This document shows positions 38,271-46,566 of a stretch of DNA of 64,000 nt, in pieces. The notes beneath the pieces are model-generated. The model ran no database searches, was not told where the DNA came from, and was given only the letters and a program-made list of their open reading frames with translations. This DNA comes from Hymenobacter ruricola (GTDB lineage Bacteria > Bacteroidota > Bacteroidia > Cytophagales > Hymenobacteraceae): contig NZ_JADQDM010000003.1 in assembly GCF_015694525.1 (NCBI RefSeq), positions 372,001-436,000 on the forward strand. The letters are read 5' to 3'. The position numbers were made by a program, and so were the translations under genes. The first letter of the stretch is position 1. The number at the start of each line of letters is the position of its first letter.

Positions 38271-38565
38271 CACCAAGCCCGTGAGCCGCCCCGGCGCGAC
38301 AAGGCGCCGGGGTACTTCGCTGGCGGCAAGTACCATCCCCCTCGATACGAAGGAGCGGCCCGGGCCGCGTGGGAAACTCGGCACTGAAACCGCCCCGAGG
38401 TTCACGCCTATATCCGGTGCAAATCCTTTACCGGCCACCAGTAGGGGCGGCGTCACGCCAGGGCCCCGGTGGCCCGATACCGTGCCCTCCGCCGCCGATA
38501 GCCAGCCGGGGAGGATGCACGACCTCATTTTTTACTAACGGGCTTCGAAGCCCATTTGCTCTCCC
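38271..38565. other. Structured leader and hairpin-rich gap
   Basis: Right after the gene, CCCCGGCGC and GCGCCGGGG (38289-38312) make a perfect 9-bp stem. The second half (38461-38565) is the conserved leader element described below. The gap holds no gene. Confidence 0.45.
38461..38565 (+). promoter_or_regulatory. Conserved structured leader element, copy 1
   Basis: About 105 bases that align well to 39545-39660 in front of the next gene: GGCCCC-GTGGCC, TACCGT-CCCTCC, GGAGG-TGCAC-ACCTC, a run of Ts, then ACGGGC...GCCC and a CTCCC leader into the ATG. Here GAGG...CCTC with TTTTTT and GGGCTTCGAAGCCC (38540-38553) form two hairpins. The ATG follows at once at 38566. Similar order of hairpins and distance to the start suggests a leader RNA or attenuator. 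Confidence 0.6.
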
Positions 38566-39375
38566 ATGAATTCTCACCAATCACGCCCTTCCGGCATGCA
38601 ATTTCACGCGGACTCTTCCGTGCTCGAAACCCTAACGGCCTTCAACCAGGAGGAAGCCTTTCGAAAGCCGCTGCAGTTCCTCGCTGGCGCTCCTGCCCCC
38701 CAACCCAACGGTGAGTTAAAGCTGCCGGCAATTGCTTACGACAGCCTTACCTCGCCGTTTCCGCACGACCGAAAATTCGACCGCAATTTCAGTGTGTGGT
38801 TCTTGGAGGACGACCAGCGGGAGCTGTTTTTCCGGGCCGTGTTCATGCTCAAAGCCACGGACATCACCGTTTTCGTACAAAACGGGGTGCCGCAGGGGCT
38901 GCGCATCACCGCGTGCCGTGGCACGGAAACCGCTCAGGTCGTTCTCTACCACAACAAGTCCGGGGCGTTTCGCAAAGCCGTGGCGGAAAGCCCACAGACA
39001 GCCCTTGGCCAGGAAGTCATGCGCCTGCTTAATCGGCCCCTGCCGCTGTTTGCCAACGAAGTAGACGGCCTTTTCGCCGACGGGCTGCCGCTGCAACTCG
39101 TGTCGGCTTACTATCAACTCCACGACGGGGCCCACAAGCGCCAGTGGACGCTGCCGTGGATGGAGCTTGGTCCCAACGCGTTAGAGTTGTGGTTTCAAGC
39201 CCCACAACACGGCCTGGCGCAAGTGCTGCTGCATTACGGGCCCGGCGATGCACCGATTCAGGCCCGGGTGGCCCAGGTGCAATCCAACACCGTCCTCGCG
39301 CCCTTGCAAAAACTGTTGCTCAGCCTCAGCAGCGCGGCGAGCGGAGCCGAAGGCGTAGCAACCCAATCCGCTTAG
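38566..39375 (+). CDS. Protein with two copies of a small beta-rich domain
   Basis: 269 residues, no signal peptide. I do not recognise a known family. Residues about 97-157 (ITVFVQNGVPQGLRITACRGTETAQVVLYHNKSGAFRKAVAESP) and about 190-255 (WTLPWMELGPNALELWFQAPQHGLAQVLLHYGPGDAPIQARVAQ) have the same shape: three short strands, ITV or WTL, LRI or LEL, QVVLYH or QVLLHY, then a helix. One copy each appears in the proteins at 39661 and 44147. It may be a dimerising or nucleic-acid-binding unit. It follows a structured leader and lies in the polymerase-like operon. Confidence 0.55.
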   Translation: MNSHQSRPSGMQFHADSSVLETLTAFNQEEAFRKPLQFLAGAPAPQPNGELKLPAIAYDSLTSPFPHDRKFDRNFSVWFLEDDQRELFFRAVFMLKATDITVFVQNGVPQGLRITACRGTETAQVVLYHNKSGAFRKAVAESPQTALGQEVMRLLNRPLPLFANEVDGLFADGLPLQLVSAYYQLHDGAHKRQWTLPWMELGPNALELWFQAPQHGLAQVLLHYGPGDAPIQARVAQVQSNTVLAPLQKLLLSLSSAASGAEGVATQSA

Positions 39376-39660
39376 AGGCCCATAATTGGTCGAAGCGGCC
39401 GTCGATTGAATTATCGACGTCCGCTTCGACCGCGGCCTTGGCCACGGCCGCCGGTCGGGCGCTGGCCGAGGCGCGCAGCCCGGCTCGTTCGAGCCAGTGC
39501 CAAGGCGAAGCCGCTCTTGGAGGCCTGCAAGGCGGGCGGCGCGGCGCCGTGGCCCCAGTGGCCGGTACCGTACCCTCCTTCGGTTCTCCAACGCTGAAGG
39601 AGGGTGCACTACCTCTTTTTCACCGACGGGCCTAGCAGGCCCTGTTCACTACTTCCCCTC
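39376..39660. other. Structured leader and hairpin-rich gap
   Basis: After the gene, GGTCGAAGCGG (39388-39398) pairs with CCGCTTCGACC (39421-39431), a perfect 11-bp stem with a nested GTCGAT/ATCGAC pair. The rest is the leader described in the next entry. No gene. Confidence 0.45.
39545..39660 (+). promoter_or_regulatory. Conserved structured leader element, copy 2
   Basis: It aligns to 38461-38565. ACCCTCCTTC (39572-39581) and GAAGGAGGGT (39596-39605) give a perfect 10-bp stem, immediately followed by GGTGCACTACCTCTTTTT. GGGCCTAGCAGGCCC (39628-39642) is the second hairpin. The gene start follows after TTCACTACTTCCCCTC at 39661. Partial matches also lie in front of the minus-strand genes at 44080 (CTCATTTTTTCACT) and 44677 (ACGGGCGAAAAGCCCG). 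Confidence 0.6.
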
Positions 39661-40002
39661 ATGAAAAACCTTACTCAAACCTCCCAGCCAAACCCGGCAC
39701 CCTCTGCTTTTCACTTCGACCCCGTGTTGGGCCGGCAACGCGAGGTGCAGGCATTGCCCGAAGGCCTGCGACAGGTATTGGCCGAAGTCATTGCTCGGCT
39801 CGAACCCGCCAACATCACCGTGCGCTGCATCGAACGGATGCCTCTCGCGCTCCGTGTGGCCATCAGCCGCCCAGATATCTTCGAGGACGAAGTCGGCATC
39901 GTCCTGCAGTACTTCAACAAGGCGCTGGTGAGGGGACGGGCTGTGCGGCAAGGCGGCGACTCGCAGCTGATACAGGACGCCCTGCGGTCCCTCAATGCTT
40001 AG
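39661..40002 (+). CDS. Single-copy small beta-rich domain protein
   Basis: 113 residues. After a 40-residue helical N-terminus (LPEGLRQVLAEVIARLEP) there is one domain of the small beta-rich type: ITVRCIERMPLALRVAISRPDIFEDEVGIVLQYFNKALVRGRAVRQGGDSQLIQDALRSL. The same block order, strand, strand, VxLxY strand, helix, is seen twice in the protein at 38566 and once in 44147. Function unknown. It precedes the polymerase-like gene by 31 bases. Confidence 0.55.
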   Translation: MKNLTQTSQPNPAPSAFHFDPVLGRQREVQALPEGLRQVLAEVIARLEPANITVRCIERMPLALRVAISRPDIFEDEVGIVLQYFNKALVRGRAVRQGGDSQLIQDALRSLNA

Positions 40003-40033
40003 ACCCTCTGGCCAAATTCAGCACCCGCTTCCC

Positions 40034-41875
40034 ATGCCCATCCTCCGCCTCGAACCTGCCTTTCTCGAAGCCCACCTGGCCGCCCATCCGCCGACTTTCG
40101 CCGGCTTTCGCCGCGACTGCTTAGTTGAGCTGCTGCACCAGTTGGCCCTGGTGCCGACCAAAAACCGCCGCCTGGCCGCCTACCTGGCCGAGGAGCCGCT
40201 CGGGTTCGTTCCCCTTAACTCGGCGGCGCTCCAGCAATGGCTGCGCGATTACCGATTTTACTTGGATTACGCCCTGGCCTCGGGCCTGCTGGAGTGCGAC
40301 AACCACTACATCCCCGCCGCCCCGGGCCAGGCGCCCAAATCTCGCGGCTACAGGTATGGGGCCGCCAACAGACCTGGCGGGGCCGCGGCGGTACCGGGCT
40401 TCCGCGAGGTGCGCCTGAGCGATCCGGCCCTGTGCCGCCACTTGGAACGGCGGCGCCGGGCCCACGTGCCGGCTGACCTGCCGGCGGACGAGCGCCGGGC
40501 CTATGCGTCGCTGCTCGAAAGCCTCGACCCGCGCACCTGTGCCTTGCGCATCCACGGGGCACCTGCCCGGGCCTTCATCGCGCAGGAGCTGGAGCGAGCC
40601 CTGCGTGACCCGGCCGCGCGCGAGGCCAAGAAAAAGCGGCCCCGCCGCGGCTCGCCCGCCGGCCTGGGGGAGCCTCCTTGCCCCCCAGGGGAAGAAGCGA
40701 CCCCGCCGGGCGACCACGAGACGAAGGACCCCTATGAGCAGTATAGGCAGCGCCACGCCAGCATCGCCCAAATCGAGGAGCGCGACTTTCGGGCCGTCAT
40801 CGACGACTACGGCCGCGTTCACACCGTGCTCACGCGGCTTGGAAAACAACTTCGCAGGTTCTGCTACGCTGAGGGATGGGCACCGTTGTCTGGAATCGAC
40901 CTGAAAAACTCACAGCCCTACCTTATCAACGCCCTTTTGACCCTGTCCTGGTACTCCAAACCCTACAAGAAGGGGAGGCGCGGGGCCCATCCGCCCATCA
41001 CCCTGCAAGGGGAAGGAGCGGGGCGGGCAGAGAGGGCCGAGCAGGCGGCCGGGCCAGAAACCCAGCGGCCGGCGCGCGCGGGTCTGCGCCCCGCACGCCG
41101 GCCCACCCCGCCAACGCAACCCACGACCACCACACCGCCGAGCCAGGCCAGCTGGCAACACGCCCGAAGCGCCCACCGGGCTTACATTATCCTAACGCAA
41201 GCCTATGGAGCTCCTGATGACAACGGCGTTGTGTCGTTCCCCGAAGACGTGGTCCGGTTTCGCGAGCTGACCGCGTCGGGGCAGTTCTACCCCTACCTGC
41301 GGCGGGAACTGGGCCTCGCGCTGGGCCAGGAAGAAGCGAGCGAGGGAGCGGTAAAATGCATGTTGTTCGCAGCACTTTTTTCTCACAACGCCTCCACCTC
41401 CGTGGCGAAGGAGACCTTCACCCGGCTCTTTCCCACGGTGGACGCCGTACTGCGGGCCTACAAGTCGTATGATTACAAATATTTGGCGTGCCTGCTTCAG
41501 ACCCTCGAATCGAACTTGTTTCTTCAGAAGCTCGTGCCGCTCATCCGCAAACGGTTCGACTGTCCGGTGTACTCGATCCACGACAGCCTCATTGTGCCCA
41601 GCGACGTCACCGACCAAGTCGAGGAGCTGATGCGAAAGTACCTCACCCGCTGGGTGGGCCTTACGCCCCAGTTCAGCCGCAGCACCTGGGGCAGCGAGGC
41701 GCAACCAGGCGAAGCACCGGCCCAGCTTTTGGCCCCGACGGCCGCGGCAGCGCGGTCGACGGCACCGGTTAAGCGGCAGGGGCCGGTCCGGCGAGGCCGG
41801 AGGCGCCAGTTGGTAATACCGCCGCGCCCGCTGAGCGCCGAAAACTGGTACGAGGAATTGTTCGCCGCCGCGTGA
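40034..41875 (+). CDS. Family-A polymerase-like protein
   Basis: 613 residues from the ATG at 40034. Three blocks recall the palm of family-A DNA polymerases and T7-like RNA polymerases: motif A-like SGIDLKNSQPYLI with Asp289, motif B-like GAVKCMLFAALFSHNA with Lys441 followed by FTRLFPTVDAVL, and motif C-like VYSIHDSLIVP with His516-Asp517. A long Pro/Ala/Arg-rich low-complexity insert (about residues 310-375) separates motifs A and B. The N-terminal 280 residues have no exonuclease motif I can see. The spacing between B and C is shorter than in Pol I. It may be an element-encoded replication polymerase. The call is an inference from motifs only. Confidence 0.45.
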   Translation: MPILRLEPAFLEAHLAAHPPTFAGFRRDCLVELLHQLALVPTKNRRLAAYLAEEPLGFVPLNSAALQQWLRDYRFYLDYALASGLLECDNHYIPAAPGQAPKSRGYRYGAANRPGGAAAVPGFREVRLSDPALCRHLERRRRAHVPADLPADERRAYASLLESLDPRTCALRIHGAPARAFIAQELERALRDPAAREAKKKRPRRGSPAGLGEPPCPPGEEATPPGDHETKDPYEQYRQRHASIAQIEERDFRAVIDDYGRVHTVLTRLGKQLRRFCYAEGWAPLSGIDLKNSQPYLINALLTLSWYSKPYKKGRRGAHPPITLQGEGAGRAERAEQAAGPETQRPARAGLRPARRPTPPTQPTTTTPPSQASWQHARSAHRAYIILTQAYGAPDDNGVVSFPEDVVRFRELTASGQFYPYLRRELGLALGQEEASEGAVKCMLFAALFSHNASTSVAKETFTRLFPTVDAVLRAYKSYDYKYLACLLQTLESNLFLQKLVPLIRKRFDCPVYSIHDSLIVPSDVTDQVEELMRKYLTRWVGLTPQFSRSTWGSEAQPGEAPAQLLAPTAAAARSTAPVKRQGPVRRGRRRQLVIPPRPLSAENWYEELFAAA

Positions 41876-43099
41876 GGTGGCGAACAACGGCTAACTACCC
41901 AAGCGCGGTTAGAGACCGGGGCTGACGCTGGTCCTGCGCGGTTGAGCGCGCAGGACCAGCGTTTGGCAAGGCGGGCCTCTTTTCCGGGTCAGGAAGTGCT
42001 TAGACCCCGACTGCGGCTGCTCCGCGCGGGCGGTAAAGCAAAGGGACCGGCGGCGGTCGTGGGCGGCGTAGCCAGGGCAGAACAGCGCCACCGGCGGGCC
42101 CGTTTGGCCGGCGTAGCGCCAGGGCACGTCAAACCCCGCTGAACAAGGCCAAATCCAGCGGGCCCGCGGCAAGTGCAGAATTCGGGACCGCGACGACATG
42201 CTTCCGTTGGCAATGGGAAGCAAATCTTGGCGAACACCAGAGCACGAGCGGACAATCAGCCGCAGCATGGACCGACAGCAAAGCCTCGACAGGCAACACC
42301 CACCAATTCGCAAATCACACCCAAAATCGCGCGCCAAACCGCCAACCGGGCGGCAACCCAGAGACAGGCAGACAAGCAAGAGCGGACAACCGTTTTATGT
42401 TATCCTAGCAGAGAATAGCGAAGGCCTTAGACGCTAGACTCTTCGCGGGTTCCGGGCCTGACGATGCTCGCCGTCGTGGCCCCAGGCGGGCGCGCTTCGG
42501 CGCACCTAATGAACAAGCCCGAACTCGGCCATCGTAAGCCCAGTCGACCTAGTCGCCCAATCCGGCTCACCGCCCGTCACCCGCACGCCGGAGCGTAAAG
42601 GGGACCGGACTTCGGTGCCACTCCGCCCGGCTCACCGGATGTTCCCGCCTCGCGGGCGGGTGCAACCCCGTCGAGGCCGCTCACACCGGAAAGGCCCGCC
42701 AAAGCAGGGAACCACCCGCTCGGAAGGCCGCGACCGACCAGGCCACGAAAGCCTACCCGGCGACCAGGATTTTATGTTATCCTAATTACCGGGTGTCAAA
42801 GTCCTTGGTCCTAGGGTTTTCAGGGGTTCCGGATGGTCTTGCATCCGGGTCGGTAGGTCGAAGTGCCTTCTTGCTACCAGATGGCCGCCGCCAAAAACGT
42901 TTCGCCCGAAGCCCGGGGCTGGCGCTTCGCCACGGGCTTCGGGTGCCAAAAAGGCTTGGGCCACTCGGAAAAGTGCACCGGCTGGTGGCCACCACCGCCT
43001 GCGTCGTGGTCCACGCGGCGTCGGCTTCGAAGCCGGCGTTACCAGGGACGGCCAGCCCGCTCAGACTGGTCGTCCCTGGCAACGCCGGCTTGCCGTTGG
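41876..43099. other. Long hairpin-rich gap in the island
   Basis: 1.2 kb without a gene. ACGCTGGTCCTGCGCG (41925-41940) pairs with CGCGCAGGACCAGCGT (41947-41962), a 16-bp stem directly after the polymerase-like gene. CCCGAAGCCCG (42905-42915) pairs with CGGGCTTCGGG (42933-42943). AAGCCGGCGTT-A-CCAGGGACG (43030-43050) pairs with 43071-43091 with one mismatch. TTTTATGTTATCCTA occurs at 42393-42407 and 42770-42784. The frames here have no protein-like composition. Confidence 0.5.
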
Positions 43100-44080
43100 C
43101 TACGCCAGGCACCGCAGCAGGTCGGGGAGCCAGTCGCTGTCCGGGTCGTGCCACACCTTCACGCGCTGCACGGGCTGGCCGTCCACCTGCGGCAGGTAGC
43201 AGGTCAGGCCCGCGGCCCGGTAGCGCCGGTGGAAATAACCGAGCCACTCGGCCAGGGCCTCGCCGGTGGTTTTCCACAGGGGCGCCAACTCGACGAACAG
43301 CGTCAACTGCCCGTCTTGCGGTTCACCGAAGATGCCCAGCATTCCGTCGCGCAAGTACTCGTCCTGGCGCAGCAGGGCCTGCACGTCGTGCCGCATTTGC
43401 GCGACCGGGTCGAAATCCAGGTGCAACAGGCCCAGGCCGGCCGCGGTGGGCCGGCCTTCGGCGGGTGTTTCGAGCCCGCGCACGCCGATGGTGTATTGCA
43501 GCCGGGTGATGGCGGCTTCGAAGGGCGTGTTGCGCACGCTCGCCACGGCCGCGGTCAGGGCCTGCACGGTGGTCCCGCCCCGCTTGATTCGGTCGATTAG
43601 TACCGGCAGGGTGACGGTGCCGCAGGGCTCCTCCTCGTCCCCGCAGTAGTAGTCGAGGAGCGCGGCGGCCTGGGGATGCGGCGGCGGACTATCCTCCCAA
43701 GCCGGCGGGACGACGGCGTTGTTGCGGCGCGCGGCCGCGTGCTTCGCTTTTTCGGCCCGCTCGAATTCGCGCCGCTGGTAGCGCGTCGGGCGGGCGGCGC
43801 GGCGGCAGAAGTATTCGTAGAACAGGGGTGCCGGGCAGCTTTCGGGCGTGTTCAAGAGCAAGACCAGCGTGGATTCTTCGGCATCTTGGCGTTCCAGCGG
43901 GGGATGCACCCGGCGCAGCAGCTTGTGCTGGATGGCGGCCTGAATGAGGTCGCGCGGGTCCTGCACGCCGACCTTTCGAAGGAGGCCGCGCAGGGCGCTT
44001 TCGGGAATGCCCTCGGTGGGGCACACGGCGCAGAGGAGCGCAAAATAAACGTCGGATCGGATAGTCGGCTGAAAAGGCAT
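43100..44080 (-). CDS. VirE N-terminal/BT4734-like protein, paralogue 2
   Basis: 326 residues. N-terminal helical region (RSDVYFALLCAVCPTEGIPESALRGLLRKVG) then a basic region. The C-terminal part matches the protein at 37251 block by block: LDYYCGDEEEPCGTVTLPVLIDRIKRGG, LQYTIGVRGLETPAEG, GLGLLHLDFDPVAQ, GQLTLFVELAPLWK, VWHDPDSDW. It is the second copy of the VirE_N-like domain on the island, here on the minus strand. Both copies lie beside the polymerase-like gene. A primase or replication-control role is an inference. Confidence 0.5.
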   Translation of the reverse strand: MPFQPTIRSDVYFALLCAVCPTEGIPESALRGLLRKVGVQDPRDLIQAAIQHKLLRRVHPPLERQDAEESTLVLLLNTPESCPAPLFYEYFCRRAARPTRYQRREFERAEKAKHAAARRNNAVVPPAWEDSPPPHPQAAALLDYYCGDEEEPCGTVTLPVLIDRIKRGGTTVQALTAAVASVRNTPFEAAITRLQYTIGVRGLETPAEGRPTAAGLGLLHLDFDPVAQMRHDVQALLRQDEYLRDGMLGIFGEPQDGQLTLFVELAPLWKTTGEALAEWLGYFHRRYRAAGLTCYLPQVDGQPVQRVKVWHDPDSDWLPDLLRCLA

Positions 44081-44146
44081 GGGTCCAAGGAATCGGAGTG
44101 AAAAAATGAGCTTGCGGTCGCTGATAAGGGCTGCGCGCCAAGTGCC

Positions 44147-44677
44147 CTACCGGGCAATGGAGCAGAGGTCCAGGAGCATGGCCTGCGCCCGCGCGGCCGC
44201 CTCCGCGTCGTGAGCACGGGTGACTTCGGCGTAGAGCGGGGCGCCGGCCGAGTGGTGCAGCGTGAGGTCGACGAGGCCCGTGCCAGCGGCCAGGGTGAGC
44301 TCCAGGGCCTGCGGGCGGGCGAACGCGGCGGGAATTGACCAGCCGGCCTGCGCGACGGCGGCCGTGAGTTGCACGAGGGTTTCGAGCAGGTCGAGGCGGG
44401 TGGTGCGGGGGAAGGCGAATCGTTCCGGCAAGTCGACCGGCCGCTTCGCCTGCTTCGACTTTCTGCGCGGCTTCGGCGGGGCTGTCACAATCCACTGCAT
44501 CCGGGTGGTGGCGGCCGCGGGCGCGGGCGCGGGCGCGGCGGGCGGCAGCACGGGCAGGTGCACGCTGGCCGGGAGAAGGTAGGGGGCGCGGCTCCCGACC
44601 TGGGTTAGGGGAAAGCGCAGGTGGTCGCGAAACGTGGCCAGGTGGGCCAGCGCTTCGTTGGAGATGAATTCGAGCAT
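44147..44677 (-). CDS. Small beta-rich domain protein, minus-strand copy
   Basis: 176 residues from the ATG at 44677 (the open frame extends to 44914 without protein-like sequence). N-terminal NEALAHLATFRDHLRFPL then a Pro/Ala linker. Residues about 105-176 (AQAGWSIPAAFARPQALELTLAAGTGLVDLTLHHSAGAPLYAEV...LLDLC) repeat the domain seen in 38566 and 39661: compare WSIP/LEL/DLTLHH with WTLP/LEL/QVLLHY. It is separated by 66 bases from the VirE-like gene at 43100 on the same strand and is likely in one transcript with it. Confidence 0.55.
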   Translation of the reverse strand: MLEFISNEALAHLATFRDHLRFPLTQVGSRAPYLLPASVHLPVLPPAAPAPAPAAATTRMQWIVTAPPKPRRKSKQAKRPVDLPERFAFPRTTRLDLLETLVQLTAAVAQAGWSIPAAFARPQALELTLAAGTGLVDLTLHHSAGAPLYAEVTRAHDAEAAARAQAMLLDLCSIAR

Positions 44678-45264
44678 AAGAGGGAAGTGCCTAATGCGGC
44701 GTGAATGATGTGGATGAACCGGGCTTTTCGCCCGTAAGCGGATTGTGGGATGGCCGTGAGAAGGGCACGCCGGCGCTCTTAGGGCCGGGCTGCTGTGGCC
44801 AAGGCCGCGGGGAACCGGCGCCTTTCCAAGGCCGCCGGGGAAGGCCGACTTGCCACGGCGAAGGACCCGGTCAGCAAACCTCAGCGACCAGGTTCCTGGG
44901 GTCGAGGGGCCCAACTCGTCTGCGTGGCCTCGCCTGCCGGTTGCGGTGCCGCGGTGGGGGACGGATGAACCGGCCGCGTGGAGCCCCAGGGCTCCGGGTC
45001 AGCGGGTACAGGCTGACCCGGAGCGGCGGGAATCGACGGGGAAAGTGATAACTTTGGACGCGGCGCACGGGGCTAGGAGAGGGCGTGTTGGCCTTTTGGC
45101 CCCCTCTCACTTATACATAGGCCTACCACCGAGCCTTTGGTACGGCTCTGTCACGAACTGCCTCTGCTACTGTTGGTAAATACTTTATGAAGAGGTGTCT
45201 GATTTTCCCCCTTTTCGTGAATGTGTATAATGATTTATATAAAGTGCATTACTTTTGAGGAGCC
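44678..45264. other. Divergent GC-rich gap
   Basis: 587 bases. GCTCCGGGTCAGC (44991-45003) pairs with GCTGACCCGGAGC (45012-45024), a perfect 13-bp stem with an 8-base loop. The last 100 bases before the gene at 45265 are AT-richer (ATAATGATTTATATAAAG) and hold TACTTTTG, a TAnnTTTG-like element close to the start. No gene. Confidence 0.4.
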
Positions 45265-45858
45265 ATGGAGTCTGACGTAACGGCCCGTATTCGAGCAAAA
45301 GCTTCGGCCAAACGGAAGGCCTCCCGTCGGCGTGCCGAGCAGCGGTTGATTGACCAGGGACGTCAGGCCGGCCGGGACCTCACCCTCTACGCGGGCCGCG
45401 CCCGCCGCTGGTTGGGGCTGACCGCCGCCGAGTTTCGGGCCCTCGGCGACGAATTTGCCCGCATCGTGGGCGCGCCGGGGGTCAGCAGCGGTCGCGCGCC
45501 GCGCGCCGCGCCGGCCCGTGAACCGGCGGCAACCCCGCGGGCCGTCGCCCCCACGCTGGAAGGAGAACCGAAAATAAAGTGGTCGAAAAATGCGGTTTTC
45601 CCTACCCCGGACCACCTGCTCTTGTTCGGGTTGCTGCAGGCGCAGTCCTACCGAAAGCGGACGCAGGCGGAGCTCGTCGCCGTCTGCATACTGTTTGGGG
45701 CGTGCAGGAGCAACTTTCGGCAGCCCCACGCCAGCCGGTGGTTAAACCGGTGCGAGCCGTGGATGCGGCAGGCCGCGCAACAGTGCTACCCGGAAGACCC
45801 GGCCAAGCAGGCCGCGTTGTTCAAAAAGTTGGCGGCGTTTACGTGGCCGTTGGCTTAG
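45265..45858 (+). CDS. Hypothetical basic protein of the island
   Basis: 197 residues. The start is highly basic (RIRAKASAKRKASRRRAEQRL), suggesting nucleic-acid contact. The C-terminal half is compact (FPTPDHLLLFGLLQAQSYRKRTQAELVAVCILFGACRSNFRQPHASRWLNRCEPWM) with several aromatic and Cys residues. I do not recognise a family. It is preceded by an AT-rich promoter-like region and GAGGAG-type leader. It ends the plus-strand gene series of the island. Confidence 0.45.
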   Translation: MESDVTARIRAKASAKRKASRRRAEQRLIDQGRQAGRDLTLYAGRARRWLGLTAAEFRALGDEFARIVGAPGVSSGRAPRAAPAREPAATPRAVAPTLEGEPKIKWSKNAVFPTPDHLLLFGLLQAQSYRKRTQAELVAVCILFGACRSNFRQPHASRWLNRCEPWMRQAAQQCYPEDPAKQAALFKKLAAFTWPLA

Positions 45859-46566
45859 CGCTGGCCAAGCAGATGGGCTTGAACCAGTGGCGTCGGAAGA
45901 GGCCAGGTTTGGCGGCACGGGCGGCCTCGCAGCGCGGAGGAAACCAAAACCAGGAGAAGTAGCTTTCTACCGCTCGCTTACCTTTTCCGCGCACGGCCCG
46001 CCGTTCGACTCCTGGCAACCCGTACCTACGCCGGCTTCGGAGCCGCCCGGGGAAGCCCGTCGCCACCCTCACGAGCAGGGCAGGGAAAGTTCGCCAGTAG
46101 AAGGCTGGCCACACCCCGAAAAAGAGTGGGAAAAGCGCAGAACCGGGGCTTGCAGGCCCGTTCCGCACGGTATTGCACCGGTGCAGGATCCGAAGCCTCT
46201 TGTTGAGCTGGGGAACGTGTCGGTCGTGATGGCCCCGACGAGCCGGCGGTGCTGATACCTGCCCTAGCGTTCCTGGTTGCACTTGCGGAAGGAAGGGGCT
46301 AAAACGCTGAGCCTCCAGGCCGGCCGGGCAAAGCCGCTGGCGGTCTGAGCCCTGCGTGTTGCGCCGACAACGGCCAATACCGAATCGCCGTCCGGAAAGC
46401 GCATGAGCAAGCTTGCGATGGCCTTTCCTCGTCGCAGTAGCGAAAGAGGTTAACCGCGGACGCAGGTCATTGAGCGGCAATAAATCGCTGCCATTGTTTT
46501 AAAAACGACGGCTAGCGGAAGTTCATCCGCTAGCCGTTGTGTATTAGAGTACCGGTATGTCTTGTT
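45859..46566. other. Gap at the right side of the island
   Basis: About 700 bases without a credible gene; the long minus-strand open frame here lacks protein-like composition. It may hold the right junction, but no copy of the left-end repeat was found by eye. The terminator at 46500-46540 is listed separately. Confidence 0.4.
46499..46540 (-). terminator. Rho-independent terminator of the WG-repeat gene
   Basis: ACGGCTAGCGGA (46508-46519) pairs perfectly with TCCGCTAGCCGT (46526-46537) around a 6-base loop. On the minus strand it is followed by CGTTTTTAAAAC, a proper T-run, 27 bases after the stop of the WG-repeat gene. Confidence 0.85.

Noticed and set aside
42786..43277. Minus-strand open frame of 163 codons in the island gap
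   Set aside because: It runs through two perfect hairpins, is Pro/Arg/Gly-biased and shows no domain.
45839..46480. Minus-strand open frame of 213 codons at the right of the island
   Set aside because: Arg/Pro-rich composition without motif; overlaps the end of the real plus-strand gene at 45265.
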